A stretch of DNA of 64,000 nt. Source: Tunturiibacter empetritectus (GTDB lineage: Bacteria > Acidobacteriota > Terriglobia > Terriglobales > Acidobacteriaceae). Each line of letters starts with the position of its first letter. Positions within the stretch are counted from its first letter, which is position 1. The stretch lies in contig NZ_JACHDZ010000003.1 in the NCBI RefSeq assembly GCF_014201375.1, forward strand, positions 496,001 through 560,000, given 5' to 3'. Shown one piece after another: positions 1 to 8,351 of this stretch. A program made the position numbers and the translations under genes. A model generated the notes under the pieces. That model searched no databases. It saw only the letters and a list, made by a program, of their open reading frames with translations, and was not told where the DNA came from.

Positions 1-480
1 AAAGACGGGTATGTTATTGCCGACGATGTCCCAATTGCCTTGATCGGTGTACATTTTAACCGCGAAGCCTCGAACATCGCGAGCCGTGTCGGAAGAGCCC
101 ATGTTGCCCGCAACAGTCGAAAACCGAGTGAACACCGGAGTCTTAATTCCAACCTTGGTGAGCACTCGCGCCTTCGTAATCCCCTCCAGCGAGTGAGTCA
201 GCTCAAAATAGCCTTTCGCACCAAATCCTCGAGCATGAACGATGCGCTCCGGAATACGCTCATGGTCAAAGTGCTGGGTCTTTTCCACCAGCAAATGATC
301 TTCAAGGAGAACAGGCCCCCGCACTCCGGCCTTCAGCGAATTCTCGTCGTCTCCGACAACGAGACCTCTCTGGTTTGTTAGTTGAGGATGCGTGGTGCCC
401 GCAATTTGATGGAATTCTCCACCGGCACCTGTTTCATGATCTGCCGCCACGTTCTTGGCAGACTTTTTTGTCTTAGACAT
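1..480 (-). CDS. katE: Catalase, N-terminal 160 residues (cut by window edge)
   Basis: Haem catalase that dismutates hydrogen peroxide. The frame is open from the ATG at 480 to base 1 with no stop. Seen: the motif [15 protein letters not shown] around residues 80-93, whose His82 matches the catalytic His; FTRFSTV near 118-123; and VGNNIPVF near 153-160, where Asn155 sits 73 residues after the His, the spacing known for catalases. The stretch [14 protein letters not shown] and the long N-terminal lead resemble HPII (KatE)-type enzymes, but the C-terminal domain that would settle the clade lies outside the window. A good ribosome site (AAAGGG) lies 7 bases before the start. It is divergent from the PIG-L operon, with a shared 275-base promoter region that shows no clear operator. 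Confidence 0.93.
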   Translation of the reverse strand, partial: MSKTKKSAKNVAADHETGAGGEFHQIAGTTHPQLTNQRGLVVGDDENSLKAGVRGPVLLEDHLLVEKTQHFDHERIPERIVHARGFGAKGYFELTHSLEGITKARVLTKVGIKTPVFTRFSTVAGNMGSSDTARDVRGFAVKMYTDQGNWDIVGNNIPVF

Positions 481-755
481 GTTTTGACCCTTTATGTAAT
501 GAGTTGAACTTACTGCTATACCGGAGTCTGTCCTCAACGGTCGTCGGTCGCGCAAGATGGGCGCTGGTATGGCAGCTAAACATGGGATGCAAAATATGAG
601 AGACGTGGAATGTTTGACATTATGAACGTTTAGAGAGCTTGCATAGCTTATCTATCTAGAAATCTCGAATCACACGAACTGACCATATAGAGAATGGCAT
701 CACATATTCAGTACCGCCGTGTGTCTCTCATCTATCCCATAAGTGGTCCATAGAA

Positions 756-1448
756 ATGCCGACAGTTGTCCCTCTCACTCCAGAAACGGAATGGCTCCCA
801 AAATTACGTCACCTACCAAATTGGGAGCCCCCACTCACCCCGACGCTCGTTCTGGCTCCGCATCCTGATGACGAAACTCTCGGATCGGGTGGTCTTATCG
901 CAAGACTTTGCGGGCGAGGTGTTCCGGTAGTCGTGGTTGCTATTACGGATGGAGAAAACGCTTATGCCGACACACGAAATATGAGTGGGATTCGAGTGCA
1001 GGAACAGGTTGAAGCACTTTATCGGCTTGGCGTACCGGAATCTATGATTCGCCGCCTGCGCCTGCCGGATCGGGATGTATCCGCCTGCGAAGATCGGCTC
1101 GTTGATTCACTCTTGCCGATGGTAAAAGGCGGAATGCACCTTGTCGCACCGTGGAAACGCGACTTTCATCCCGACCATGAGGCGGCAGGACGAGCAGCAG
1201 CTAGAGTGGCCCAAATCAGGGGTGTCATCCTCACCTCTTACCTCTTTTGGACGTGGCATCGGGGTGTACCCGACATGCTTGAAGGACTGTCTGTCGAAAA
1301 GGTCTCACTTACCGATGCTGAACTCCAAACAAAACGTTACGCCTTGGAGGCTCATGCATCTCAATTCGATCACGCTGACGGCCAGCCTATCCTTTCACCC
1401 GAACTGCTGATGCCTACTCAACGAGACTACGAGGTCTACATCCGGTGA
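756..1448 (+). CDS. PIG-L (LmbE-like) family deacetylase
   Basis: Zinc-dependent deacetylase family acting on N-acetyl-sugar-like substrates (GlcNAc-PI, mycothiol or bacillithiol precursors and others). The signature PHPDDE at residues 35-40 supplies two zinc ligands (His36, Asp39), and the HPDHE near residue 143 supplies the third His. At 230 residues it is of normal length, with no signal peptide, so it is cytosolic. It is the first gene of a tight four-gene operon; its stop overlaps the next start by four bases (GTGA). The substrate cannot be read from the sequence. The neighbours (methyltransferase, glycosyltransferase, acyl-CoA dehydrogenase-like) suggest tailoring of a glycoconjugate or glycolipid. 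Confidence 0.88.
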   Translation: MPTVVPLTPETEWLPKLRHLPNWEPPLTPTLVLAPHPDDETLGSGGLIARLCGRGVPVVVVAITDGENAYADTRNMSGIRVQEQVEALYRLGVPESMIRRLRLPDRDVSACEDRLVDSLLPMVKGGMHLVAPWKRDFHPDHEAAGRAAARVAQIRGVILTSYLFWTWHRGVPDMLEGLSVEKVSLTDAELQTKRYALEAHASQFDHADGQPILSPELLMPTQRDYEVYIR

Positions 1449-2029
1449 GTATAGAAACCAAAGTCGAATCGTCTCCCGCTTTCTTTGAGGAGAAATATCG
1501 AGAGAATGCTGACCCCTGGGACTTTTCGCACAGTGCTTACGAACTGGGACGTTACGACGCAATCATCAATGCGATCGCTCATCGAACTTATCGCTGGGCA
1601 TTTGAACCGGGTTGTTCCATCGGCGTGCTCACAGAACGTCTAGCAGCATATTGCGGCACTGTTGATGCCATCGACTTTTCGCCGACTGCAATCATGCAGG
1701 CTCAGAGGCGATGTGCTCATTTGCATAATGTTGAAGTACGTTGCGCAGCGCTGCCAGACGAAGTGCCAGCGAAGAATCTCGATCTCCTCGTTTTGAGCGA
1801 AATAGGCTATTACTTCACCCCTCAAGCTTGGCAGCAGATCTCCTCCACATTAGTCGATTCGATTGCTCAAGGCGCTACCGTTTTGGCTGCGCATTGGCTA
1901 GGCCATTCTCAGGATCATTGCATCTCAGGCGATGAGGTCCACGAGATTCTGCTTGCTCATCCGAAGCTCTTGGTCGACCACTCGGAACGCAACCAAAGTA
2001 TGAGGCTTGATCGGCTGGTGCGTTTGTGA
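1445..2029 (+). CDS. NodS-like SAM-dependent methyltransferase
   Basis: Class I S-adenosylmethionine methyltransferase resembling nodulation protein S, the N-methyltransferase of the Nod-factor amino sugar. Seen: an N-terminal FEEKYRENADPWDF and YELGRYDAI block typical of the NodS/SAM group, the SAM-binding loop FEPGCSIGVLTERLA around residues 53-67, and the acidic DAIDFSP strand near 75-81. It is 194 residues long. The start is GTG, overlapping the stop of the deacetylase gene in a GTGA, so the two are probably translationally coupled. Its own stop overlaps the next GTG in the same way. N- versus O-methylation is not decided by sequence alone. Confidence 0.85.
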   Translation: MSIETKVESSPAFFEEKYRENADPWDFSHSAYELGRYDAIINAIAHRTYRWAFEPGCSIGVLTERLAAYCGTVDAIDFSPTAIMQAQRRCAHLHNVEVRCAALPDEVPAKNLDLLVLSEIGYYFTPQAWQQISSTLVDSIAQGATVLAAHWLGHSQDHCISGDEVHEILLAHPKLLVDHSERNQSMRLDRLVRL

Positions 2030-2736
2030 AAGCTCCTTGGCATATCGCGATCGTCATTCCGGCTCGGGATGAACAAGATCTTCTTCCCAGATGCCTTCGG
2101 TCCGTACAAAAGGCCCGTCTGATGCTGCCCTCGCACGTGACAAGCGACCTGATAGTCGTTACCGATCAGTCAACTGATGAGTCCTTCCGCGTCGCACAGG
2201 AAATCGTCCAAGAAAGCGGAATAGTCATCGAGATTGAAGCGGGCTGCGTGGGAACCGCACGGGCGCTAGGTGTGCAGCTCGCTTTAGAGCGCTATGAGGG
2301 ACCAAGAAAACTCTGCTGGCTGGCGAATACCGATGCTGACTGTGAAGTACCTGTCACCTGGCTCGAGGATCAAATGGAGTATGCGAAGACAGGAGTTGCC
2401 GCGGTTGCGGGCATTATCGATGTGGACTCCTTCATCGATCACGACTCCTCCGTCCCGGACAGATTCCGTCTTTCTTATTTAATCCACTCGGACGGAACTC
2501 ATCCCCACGTGCATGGAGCCAACTTTGGAGTGAGAGCGGATGTGTATCTTCAGGCCGGGGGCTGGCAAGATCTTCCAAGCGCAGAAGACCTTGATCTGTG
2601 GCGGCGCCTGAAAATAGGAATACACCAACGCATATCAGATGCTAGCTTATGTGTCTTAACCAGTGGAAGAAGGATAGGGCGTGCACCACTCGGCTTCGCA
2701 GATGCTCTTGCCGCACACAATGGAGTTACGGGATGA
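2026..2736 (+). CDS. Family 2 glycosyltransferase
   Basis: GT-A fold glycosyltransferase. Seen: VIPARDEQDLLPRCLRS at the N-terminus, a nucleotide-binding strand with TDQSTDES, a DxD-type metal site in NTDADCEVP near residue 105, and the late SAEDLDLWRRL with the ED acceptor/catalytic pair. It is 236 residues long with no transmembrane segment, so it is shorter than membrane synthases such as NodC and probably transfers a single sugar. GTG start overlapping the upstream stop, ATGA overlap with the downstream gene. Donor and acceptor are unknown. The order deacetylase-methyltransferase-glycosyltransferase recalls Nod-factor-like chemistry, but that is inference. Confidence 0.86.
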   Translation: MKAPWHIAIVIPARDEQDLLPRCLRSVQKARLMLPSHVTSDLIVVTDQSTDESFRVAQEIVQESGIVIEIEAGCVGTARALGVQLALERYEGPRKLCWLANTDADCEVPVTWLEDQMEYAKTGVAAVAGIIDVDSFIDHDSSVPDRFRLSYLIHSDGTHPHVHGANFGVRADVYLQAGGWQDLPSAEDLDLWRRLKIGIHQRISDASLCVLTSGRRIGRAPLGFADALAAHNGVTG

Positions 2737-3680
2737 CAACGGACGAGCTGAAGTCCCGACTGACAGACGTTGTTAAGCAGAAGCTGCCACTCCCGGGAGG
2801 GGGGCGTACATCCGAGCGCCATCAGCTACTGGCCGAGACAGCGCGAGAGGATCTCAGCTTGGCGAAGCTTGCAGAAGCTCATTGGGATGCGGCGGCAATC
2901 CTCGCGGAGGCGGGACGCCGTGCTGAACCTAACATGTTATACGCGGTTTGGGGTTCTGAGATCCCGGGCCACGCAGTTCGGCTGGAGCGAACTACAGATG
3001 GTTTCCAGATCAGTGGCGAAAAGCCGTTTTGCAGCGGGCTTGGAATAGTAGATCGAGCCCTCCTCACAGTCGGGCTACCACACCCACGCCTCGTCGAAGT
3101 AGACCTGAGAAAAAATTCAAGCCAGATCAGCTACGATCTGGAAGTCTGGAAGACGGAAGCTTTTCGGAACACTCAGACGGGGGCGATAACACTCCATGAA
3201 TTGCGGGTGTCACCTGACTCCCTGATCGGCGGCCCAGCCTGGTACCTTGAGAGACCGGGTTTCTGGCACGGTGCCTGTGGGCCAGCGGCGTGCTGGGCTG
3301 GAGGCGTTGCCGGTCTATTAGACTTTGCCCTCGTTAGCAAACGTGACGACCCTCATACCCTGGCGCATCTTGGCGCAATGCAAGCCGCTGTTTGGGGAAT
3401 GTATGCACTATTAAAGCAGGCCGCCGATGAGATTGATGCAGCCCCTTCAGATTCGAAGGCTGCACAGATTCGCGCCTTGAAGGTCCGCCATTTAATTGAT
3501 GGGATGGGTACGGCGACACTTCAACGATTTGCCCGGGCGTATGGTCCCTATCCGTTATCGATGAATGAAGAGACAGCGAGTCGCTATCAGGAAGTGGGTC
3601 TATATATGCGCCAGTCCCATGCGGAACGTGACTTAGAGTCTTTGGGCCAACTAACGCTAACCGAAATTATTGAGTCCTGA
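2733..3680 (+). CDS. Acyl-CoA dehydrogenase-like protein
   Basis: Flavoprotein of the acyl-CoA dehydrogenase fold, 315 residues, shorter than the usual 380-400. Seen: the middle beta-domain pattern with SGEKPFCSGLGIVDRALLTV near residues 95-115 (the ACAD family SGxKxFxSxA-like strand), and an alpha-helical C-terminal half (AGGVAGLLDFALV, LGAMQAAVWGMYALLKQAAD). The ATG at 2733 overlaps the glycosyltransferase stop (ATGA), so I prefer it to the in-frame start 84 bases upstream inside that gene. The short N-terminal domain and an ill-conserved catalytic base suggest a divergent role, perhaps oxidation of an acyl or amino-sugar substrate tied to the operon product. Confidence 0.8.
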   Translation: MTTDELKSRLTDVVKQKLPLPGGGRTSERHQLLAETAREDLSLAKLAEAHWDAAAILAEAGRRAEPNMLYAVWGSEIPGHAVRLERTTDGFQISGEKPFCSGLGIVDRALLTVGLPHPRLVEVDLRKNSSQISYDLEVWKTEAFRNTQTGAITLHELRVSPDSLIGGPAWYLERPGFWHGACGPAACWAGGVAGLLDFALVSKRDDPHTLAHLGAMQAAVWGMYALLKQAADEIDAAPSDSKAAQIRALKVRHLIDGMGTATLQRFARAYGPYPLSMNEETASRYQEVGLYMRQSHAERDLESLGQLTLTEIIES

Positions 3681-3706
3681 GAATGCATCTCGTCGCTTTT
3701 ACTGTC

Positions 3707-4149
3707 CTAGTCGTTGACATCCCCGACTTTCCCAGAGTTCGCTTTCCGCGGACGCGATTCGCATTCTGCTTCGATTTTCTCGTACTTGGATTGAAGTTCA
3801 TCTAGCTCTAGGTCGCTTAGATTCTCGATGTCTATCATCTGGTCACGAGCCTTATCAATTGCGCGGATAAGCTCGTTGAGCTTTAAATTAATAGCGCGTG
3901 AGTCGCGATTTTGCGTGTTCTGGATGAGAAAAACTATAAGGAACGTGACAATCGACGTGCCGGTATTGATGACCAATTGCCAAGTATCGGAAAGCGAAAT
4001 AGGGGACCCATAGCGGCCCAAAGCACAATGACAGAGCCGGCTCCAGCGAACGCCCACTTCGAGCCCAGCCAGCCGGAGGCGGAAGCTGCGAACTGCCCGA
4101 ACCAATCGTTTGTGGTTCTCACTTGCACCTCAATTGGTTTTCTATCCAT
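3707..4149 (-). pseudogene. Low-affinity iron permease-like membrane protein, frameshifted
   Basis: Two overlapping minus-strand frames together rebuild one protein of the low-affinity iron permease family. The first frame, starting at 4149, gives the N-terminus (WFGQFAASASGWLGSKWAF and a membrane helix ending WAAMGPLFRF). The second gives SDTWQLVINTGTSIVTFLIV, FLIQNTQNRD and the acidic tail LNELIRAIDKARDQMIDIE. The switch occurs at 3991-3993, a run of three A on the plus strand (three T on the coding strand); one extra T restores RF-SDTW. This is either a real one-base deletion or a homopolymer sequencing error. The known family has about 130-145 residues and two membrane helices. It would be cytoplasmic-membrane located. 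Confidence 0.8.
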
Positions 4150-4338
4150 ATCGTTCCCCTCAGAGCGACAACTGGTCGAGTTTCCATAGGTTCTGTAACG
4201 GAGACGTCATCCCTATCGTTATGGGATGTCTCCATCCACCCCGCCATTTGCATAGAAAGTAAAAACCTCCCATCATTTCCTGACAAGCAGCAGGTCAATA
4301 ATCACTGAGGTATCCTACATGGGGAGTCAGGAGACCAA

Positions 4339-4704
4339 GTGCCGGATACGAATCGTGTGGTTTTCGTAGTAGACGACGAAGTGGTGATCGCCCACACCCT
4401 TGCCGTCATTTTAAATCAAGCTGGTTTTAGGGCGAGCGCATTTGATCACCCGGACAAGGCCATTGCTGCTTCTGTCGACCTGACGCCAGATCTTCTCATC
4501 AGCGATGTTGTGATGCCAGGCATGACCGGAGTTGAATTGGCTATCCACTTCCGTCGAACGCAGCCAAAGTGTAAAGTGCTGCTCTTCTCGGGACAAGCCG
4601 CGACTGTAGATCTGCTGAAAAAAGCGCGGGAGCAGGGCTACGACTTCGACCTCCTGTCCAAGCCCGTCCATCCGGCTGATCTTCTTGTAAAGCTACGAAG
4701 TTGA
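4339..4704 (+). CDS. Single-domain response regulator (CheY-like)
   Basis: Receiver domain only, 121 residues. Seen: acidic pair VVDDE at residues 11-14, phosphoacceptor Asp56 in LLISDVVMPGMTG, the LLFSGQ switch Ser near 84, and Lys108 in SKPVHP. No output domain follows, so it probably acts by protein contact or as a phosphate sink. The GTG start is supported by GGGGAGTCAGGAG just upstream; no in-frame ATG is better. The adjacent kinase gene begins 95 bases downstream, making a likely pair. It is a clear relative of the receiver gene at 9126-9503 (shared FSGQ, EQGYDF, KPxHP). Confidence 0.88.
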   Translation: MPDTNRVVFVVDDEVVIAHTLAVILNQAGFRASAFDHPDKAIAASVDLTPDLLISDVVMPGMTGVELAIHFRRTQPKCKVLLFSGQAATVDLLKKAREQGYDFDLLSKPVHPADLLVKLRS

Positions 4705-4799
4705 CTTCCGAATTCATTGTGCAACAAACAGGTGAAGTATCGAGTTAAGTGGTAGCTGGTTTAGGCCAACCTTTCGTTCCCTAATGTCCTCAGATAGTC

Positions 4800-5552
4800 A
4801 TGGACTCGCCCTTCGTTTCTAGCGGCTCCTTTGAGGACGAAGGTCAAAAGCTCAAAGCCTGTGAAGAGAATCTTCGACGCTATCACCAGCTTGCACTGGC
4901 GGGTAGGTTGGTCGGTGCGACCATGCATGAGGTCAACAATCGCCTCGCTGCTTTAACTAACCTTATCTTCTTGGCCAGATCGTCGGGCCAATCCGAACCA
5001 CAACGCACCGAATACCTTGATGAGGCGGACCTTCAGCTCCGCAGTTTAGCGGAGATCACCACCAGAAGTCTTACGTTCATTCGTGTGGACGCGGAATCGA
5101 AAGAGGTCGATCTGGTTGATTTGGCCACGTCCGCCCTTAAACTTCATCGGGAACAGATTGCAAAAAAGAGGATTAATGTTCAGACTCGCTCATCCGATGT
5201 TGCACGGGCTTGTGTGAACAAGGGTGAAATCTTTCAGGTTCTAACCAATCTTCTCTTGAATTCTTTGGACGCTGTTCCACACTCAGGAAATCTTCACGTT
5301 CGTGTTGCCATCCGCAGCTTGAACGCGATCATCACGGTTGCTGACAATGGTTCGGGAATTCCGAGATCGATGCAGAACACACTATTCGACTCGTTCAAGA
5401 GCAACAAGTCTGAAGGAAACGGTCTAGGCCTTTGGATCGTCAGAGAAATAGTTCAAGGGCACGGCGGCGCCATTCGGTACCGCACAAGCAATAGGCAAAA
5501 CAAAAGCGGGACGGTCTTTCGGATTGTGTTACCGATCCAGAGAGCATCATGA
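4800..5552 (+). CDS. Soluble histidine kinase without sensor domain
   Basis: Two-component kinase of 250 residues. The dimerisation/phosphoacceptor helix has ATMHEVNNRLAALTN with His43. The ATPase domain has an N-box (LTNLLLNSLDAVPHSG), G1 (VADNGSGIP), F-box-like LFDSFKSNKSEG and G2 (GNGLGLWIVREI). There is no membrane segment and no recognisable PAS or GAF; the first 30 residues are too short for a sensor. It is probably paired with the upstream single-domain regulator. In this HWE/NtrB-like class the HEVNN variant of HEINN is noticeable. A 17-codon reading frame overlaps its stop (ATGA at 5549) but I do not call it a gene. Confidence 0.87.
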   Translation: MDSPFVSSGSFEDEGQKLKACEENLRRYHQLALAGRLVGATMHEVNNRLAALTNLIFLARSSGQSEPQRTEYLDEADLQLRSLAEITTRSLTFIRVDAESKEVDLVDLATSALKLHREQIAKKRINVQTRSSDVARACVNKGEIFQVLTNLLLNSLDAVPHSGNLHVRVAIRSLNAIITVADNGSGIPRSMQNTLFDSFKSNKSEGNGLGLWIVREIVQGHGGAIRYRTSNRQNKSGTVFRIVLPIQRAS

Positions 5553-5700
5553 CTGCTTACGAACCGCCCAGCTCAATGGATATCTTCAAAGAGTATTTGT
5601 GACCTCGCGATTCGACCGCTATCGTGTGCGGCGGACTTGGATCAAATCTTGTAGACGCTCAAACTAGTTAGTAATCTGAAGTGGAATTATCTGAACCACG

Positions 5701-6708
5701 TTACGGCTGGCCTGCGCCCCCACCTGCTCCATAAATGTTGCCAGTCGTGTAGCTAGCGTCGTTTGCTGCGAGTTGCACATAAATGCTTGCGAGTTCGGCT
5801 GGCTGTCCTGCTCGGCGTAGTGGGTAAGTTTCGCCGAAATGAATTAGATGATCTTGGGTTGCTCCGCCTGAAACCTGAAGCGGTGTCCAAATCGGGCCCG
5901 GCGCGACTCCGTTCACCCGAATTCCTTTAGGGCCAAATTGCTTCGCCAGCGATTTAACGTAGTTCATAGTCGCAGCTTTGGTCTGAGCATAGTCATACAA
6001 GTTGCCCGCAGGATCATAGGCCTGCTCAGACGTGGTTGCGATGATGCAAGAACCCGGCTGCATGTGGGGTAGTGCCGCCTTGATGATCCAGAACGGAGCG
6101 TAGATGTTGGTCTTCATGGTGGCGTCGAAGGCTTCCGTGGTGAGTTGAAGGATGTCTTCGCACTGTTGTTGACGTCCAGCGTTGGAGACGATGATATCTA
6201 AGCCACCAAACGCTTCGATCGTTTTACTTACAAGTTCCTTACAGTAACTCTCCTCGCGAAGGTCGCCTGGGATCTGGATGGCCTTACGTCCTTCAGCTCT
6301 GATCAGTTCAACAACTTCGCGTGCATCAGGCTCCTCCGAAGGGTAATAGCTGATGACAACATCAGCGCCCTCTCGCGCATAAGCGATCGCGGCGGCCCTC
6401 CCCATGCCTGAGTCTCCGCCGGTAATAAGAGCTTTGCGTCCCTTCAGACGGCCCGATCCCTTGTAGCTCGTCTCCCCGTGATCCGGTCTTGGATTCATCT
6501 TACTTGCGAGTCCAGGCCATGGTTGTGATTGCCCCGGATATGGTGGTTTCGGATATTTGGAGGTCGGGTCAACAAAAGGTGCAGCGGTGCTAACACCCGT
6601 TGTCTGAGCTTGCGCACTCGGTACAGCAGCTGTGACCGCGGCGGATGCGATGCCCGTTCCTAGATTGGCAACAAGATCACGGCGGGAAATTGGATTAGCG
6701 GAACTCAT
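5701..6708 (-). CDS. Tat-exported short-chain dehydrogenase/reductase
   Basis: Classical SDR of 335 residues with an N-terminal twin-arginine signal: ISRRDLVANLGTG followed by a hydrophobic Ala-rich stretch and a cleavage-like AQA near residue 34. The linker KYPKPPYPGQSQPWPGL and SYKGSGRLKGRKALITGG are typical of the YhdF/YghA-type general-stress SDRs. The cofactor loop TGGDSGMGRA is near residues 95-105, and catalytic YDYAQTKAA (Tyr, Lys) near 240. Export of an NAD(P)-dependent SDR is unusual; many acidobacterial and proteobacterial relatives carry the same leader. The substrate is unknown, probably an alcohol or sugar. Downstream of the alcohol dehydrogenase remnant on the same strand. Confidence 0.88.
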   Translation of the reverse strand: MSSANPISRRDLVANLGTGIASAAVTAAVPSAQAQTTGVSTAAPFVDPTSKYPKPPYPGQSQPWPGLASKMNPRPDHGETSYKGSGRLKGRKALITGGDSGMGRAAAIAYAREGADVVISYYPSEEPDAREVVELIRAEGRKAIQIPGDLREESYCKELVSKTIEAFGGLDIIVSNAGRQQQCEDILQLTTEAFDATMKTNIYAPFWIIKAALPHMQPGSCIIATTSEQAYDPAGNLYDYAQTKAATMNYVKSLAKQFGPKGIRVNGVAPGPIWTPLQVSGGATQDHLIHFGETYPLRRAGQPAELASIYVQLAANDASYTTGNIYGAGGGAGQP

Positions 6709-6763
6709 ATTTCGGGATCTCCAGAGATTGCGGTGAGTTTAGTAGCATTAGCCACAAGGCCCT

Positions 6764-7666
6764 TCAAGATGCGGCTTCTGCCCAAGGATCGATCACGATC
6801 TTTGTCACATTTTCTTTCTTGTCTCTCCAGACCTCGTACATCTCGGGGGCCTGCTCAAGCGTGATGCGATGAGAGATGATGTAACTTGGATCGATTTGTC
6901 CCTTCTCGATCCGCTCAAGCAGAGGCTTCATGTAGTTATGCATGTTCGTCTGGCCCATCTTCATGGTGATGCCTTTACCAAAGGCCGCCCCAAACGGTAC
7001 TTTATCCAGGACGCCGCCGTAAACCCCAGGTACTGACAGCGTGCCGCCCTTACGCACAGCCTGAATCGCCTGTCGGAGGACGCTAGGCCGATCCGTCTCC
7101 ATCATCAAAGCGACTTTGATTTTGTCGTAAGTTCCTTGCAACTGTGCAGAATGAGCTTAGAGGCCTACCGCATCAATGCAGGCGTCCGGCCCTATCCCTC
7201 CGGTTAGATCCTTGAGTGCGGTAAGTACGCTGACATCCTCCTCAGAATAATCAACCGTAATTGCACCGAGGCTTCGCGCCATCTCAAGACGTTCCGGAAG
7301 ACGATCAATCGCGATCACTCGCGCAGCGCCAAGCAAAAATGCGCTTGCCACAGCGAACTGCCCGACAGGTCCGCAACCCCATACCGCAACCGTATCTCCT
7401 GGCAGAATCTGTGCATTCTCAGCCGCCATGTAACCGGTCGGGAAAATATCGGAAAGGAAGAGCACTTTCTCATCCGGGAGGTCACTTTCGATCTTCAAAG
7501 GACCTACATTAGCGAAAGGAACACGAGCATACTGCGCCTGCCCGCCCGCATAGCCACCCATCATATGCGAGTAGCCAAAGAGGCAAGAGCCAGAATATCC
7601 ATAAGCCGCCTCCATTAGATGGGCATTCGGATTGCCTTCGGTTCTAGGAATCTCGCCGCTTTCAGA
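6764..7666 (-). pseudogene. Zinc-type alcohol dehydrogenase remnant
   Basis: Remnant of a medium-chain, zinc-dependent dehydrogenase of the glutathione-independent formaldehyde dehydrogenase-like group. Preserved: [33 protein letters not shown], the Rossmann loop [23 protein letters not shown], then a stop TAA at 7157-7159, and in the same frame GTYDKIKVALMMETDRP, GGTLSVPGVYGG and a complete C-terminus. The N-terminal third with the catalytic zinc ligands is missing; an in-frame TAA at 7667-7669 closes the frame upstream. So there are at least two lesions: 5' loss and one nonsense codon where homologues have Glu. Non-functional as an enzyme. Confidence 0.85.
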
Positions 7667-7828
7667 TTAAGCCATCTCTCTGTGCCTAGGTCCTGCTGCA
7701 GCATCTCCGGGCGGCCACTTTGTGGAGTCTGCCACAGAACCCGTCGTCAGTGGATCACCAGGGCCCATGTAGTGGCCGCCCCCGCCAAAGAGAACTAACA
7801 AGATGATGAGAATGACTATTAGAGGCAT
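7667..7828 (-). CDS. Small hydrophobic protein, probably truncated
   Basis: Reading frame of 53 residues with one membrane helix (MPLIVILIILLVLFGGGG) followed by a glycine turn and a polar, proline-rich tail. The start resembles the tiny DUF3309-like membrane proteins common in soil bacteria, which normally end with a second hydrophobic helix; that helix is absent here. Its stop is the same TAA that terminates the alcohol dehydrogenase remnant frame, so this may be a 5' piece joined to unrelated sequence by deletion. No strong ribosome site is seen. It may not be expressed. Confidence 0.4.
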   Translation of the reverse strand: MPLIVILIILLVLFGGGGHYMGPGDPLTTGSVADSTKWPPGDAAAGPRHREMA

Positions 7829-8114
7829 GGGCGGAAGTGTAGCACGCGGTTCCCTTGGATCTTCCATATCCGGCGCATATGGCCCAAACAGTCTGAGGTC
7901 GCAACACATGAAACGATCAAGGGACAGAGCAAAGTGAATGGGGTTATAAGACAGATAATGAGAAGGGCGCGAATTAGCCAGGTAAGGATGCTGCGAAAGT
8001 CGGTAGCGTGCTTTCGCTTCAAACTTGCCGGACGCTGGCAACCATCGACGGGTGCAGACGATAACCCTCGTACAATATGTAATTGCGGCACGAGCTGTTT
8101 ACCAAGGGAGTGCA

Positions 8115-8351
8115 ATGGCTAAGAAAAAATCCGAAAAGAGAGCTATAGAGACACTTGATAAAGCAGTCAACAATGCTATGAAGAGTGGCGTCAGCGGAGG
8201 TCTGGTTGATCAGACGGTGGCATCCGCGATGCATGCTGCGACTGTGAAAGCCGCTAGAAAGGCAGCTGTTCCAACCCTAGATCGTGGTAAAGCCACGAAG
8301 CCACTGTCAGCCAAAACAGCAGCAAAAATTCAGCAAGAGATTCTGGATTGA
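8115..8351 (+). CDS. Small basic alanine/lysine-rich protein
   Basis: Protein of 78 residues that I do not recognise. It starts MAKKKSEKRA and is rich in Lys, Ala and Thr (VKAARKAAVP, KPLSAKTAAK), with predicted helices and no membrane segment; net positive. The ATG at 8115 follows AAGGGAGTGCA, a good ribosome site, which decides the start against the longer frame. The composition recalls small nucleic-acid-binding or histone-H1-like tails, but no domain is evident. It abuts the convergent DUF2062 gene with no gap. Confidence 0.6.
   Translation: MAKKKSEKRAIETLDKAVNNAMKSGVSGGLVDQTVASAMHAATVKAARKAAVPTLDRGKATKPLSAKTAAKIQQEILD

Noticed and set aside
5549-5602. 17-codon frame overlapping the kinase stop (ATGA)
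   Set aside because: Too short, with no similarity; possibly a fragment of a lost gene.
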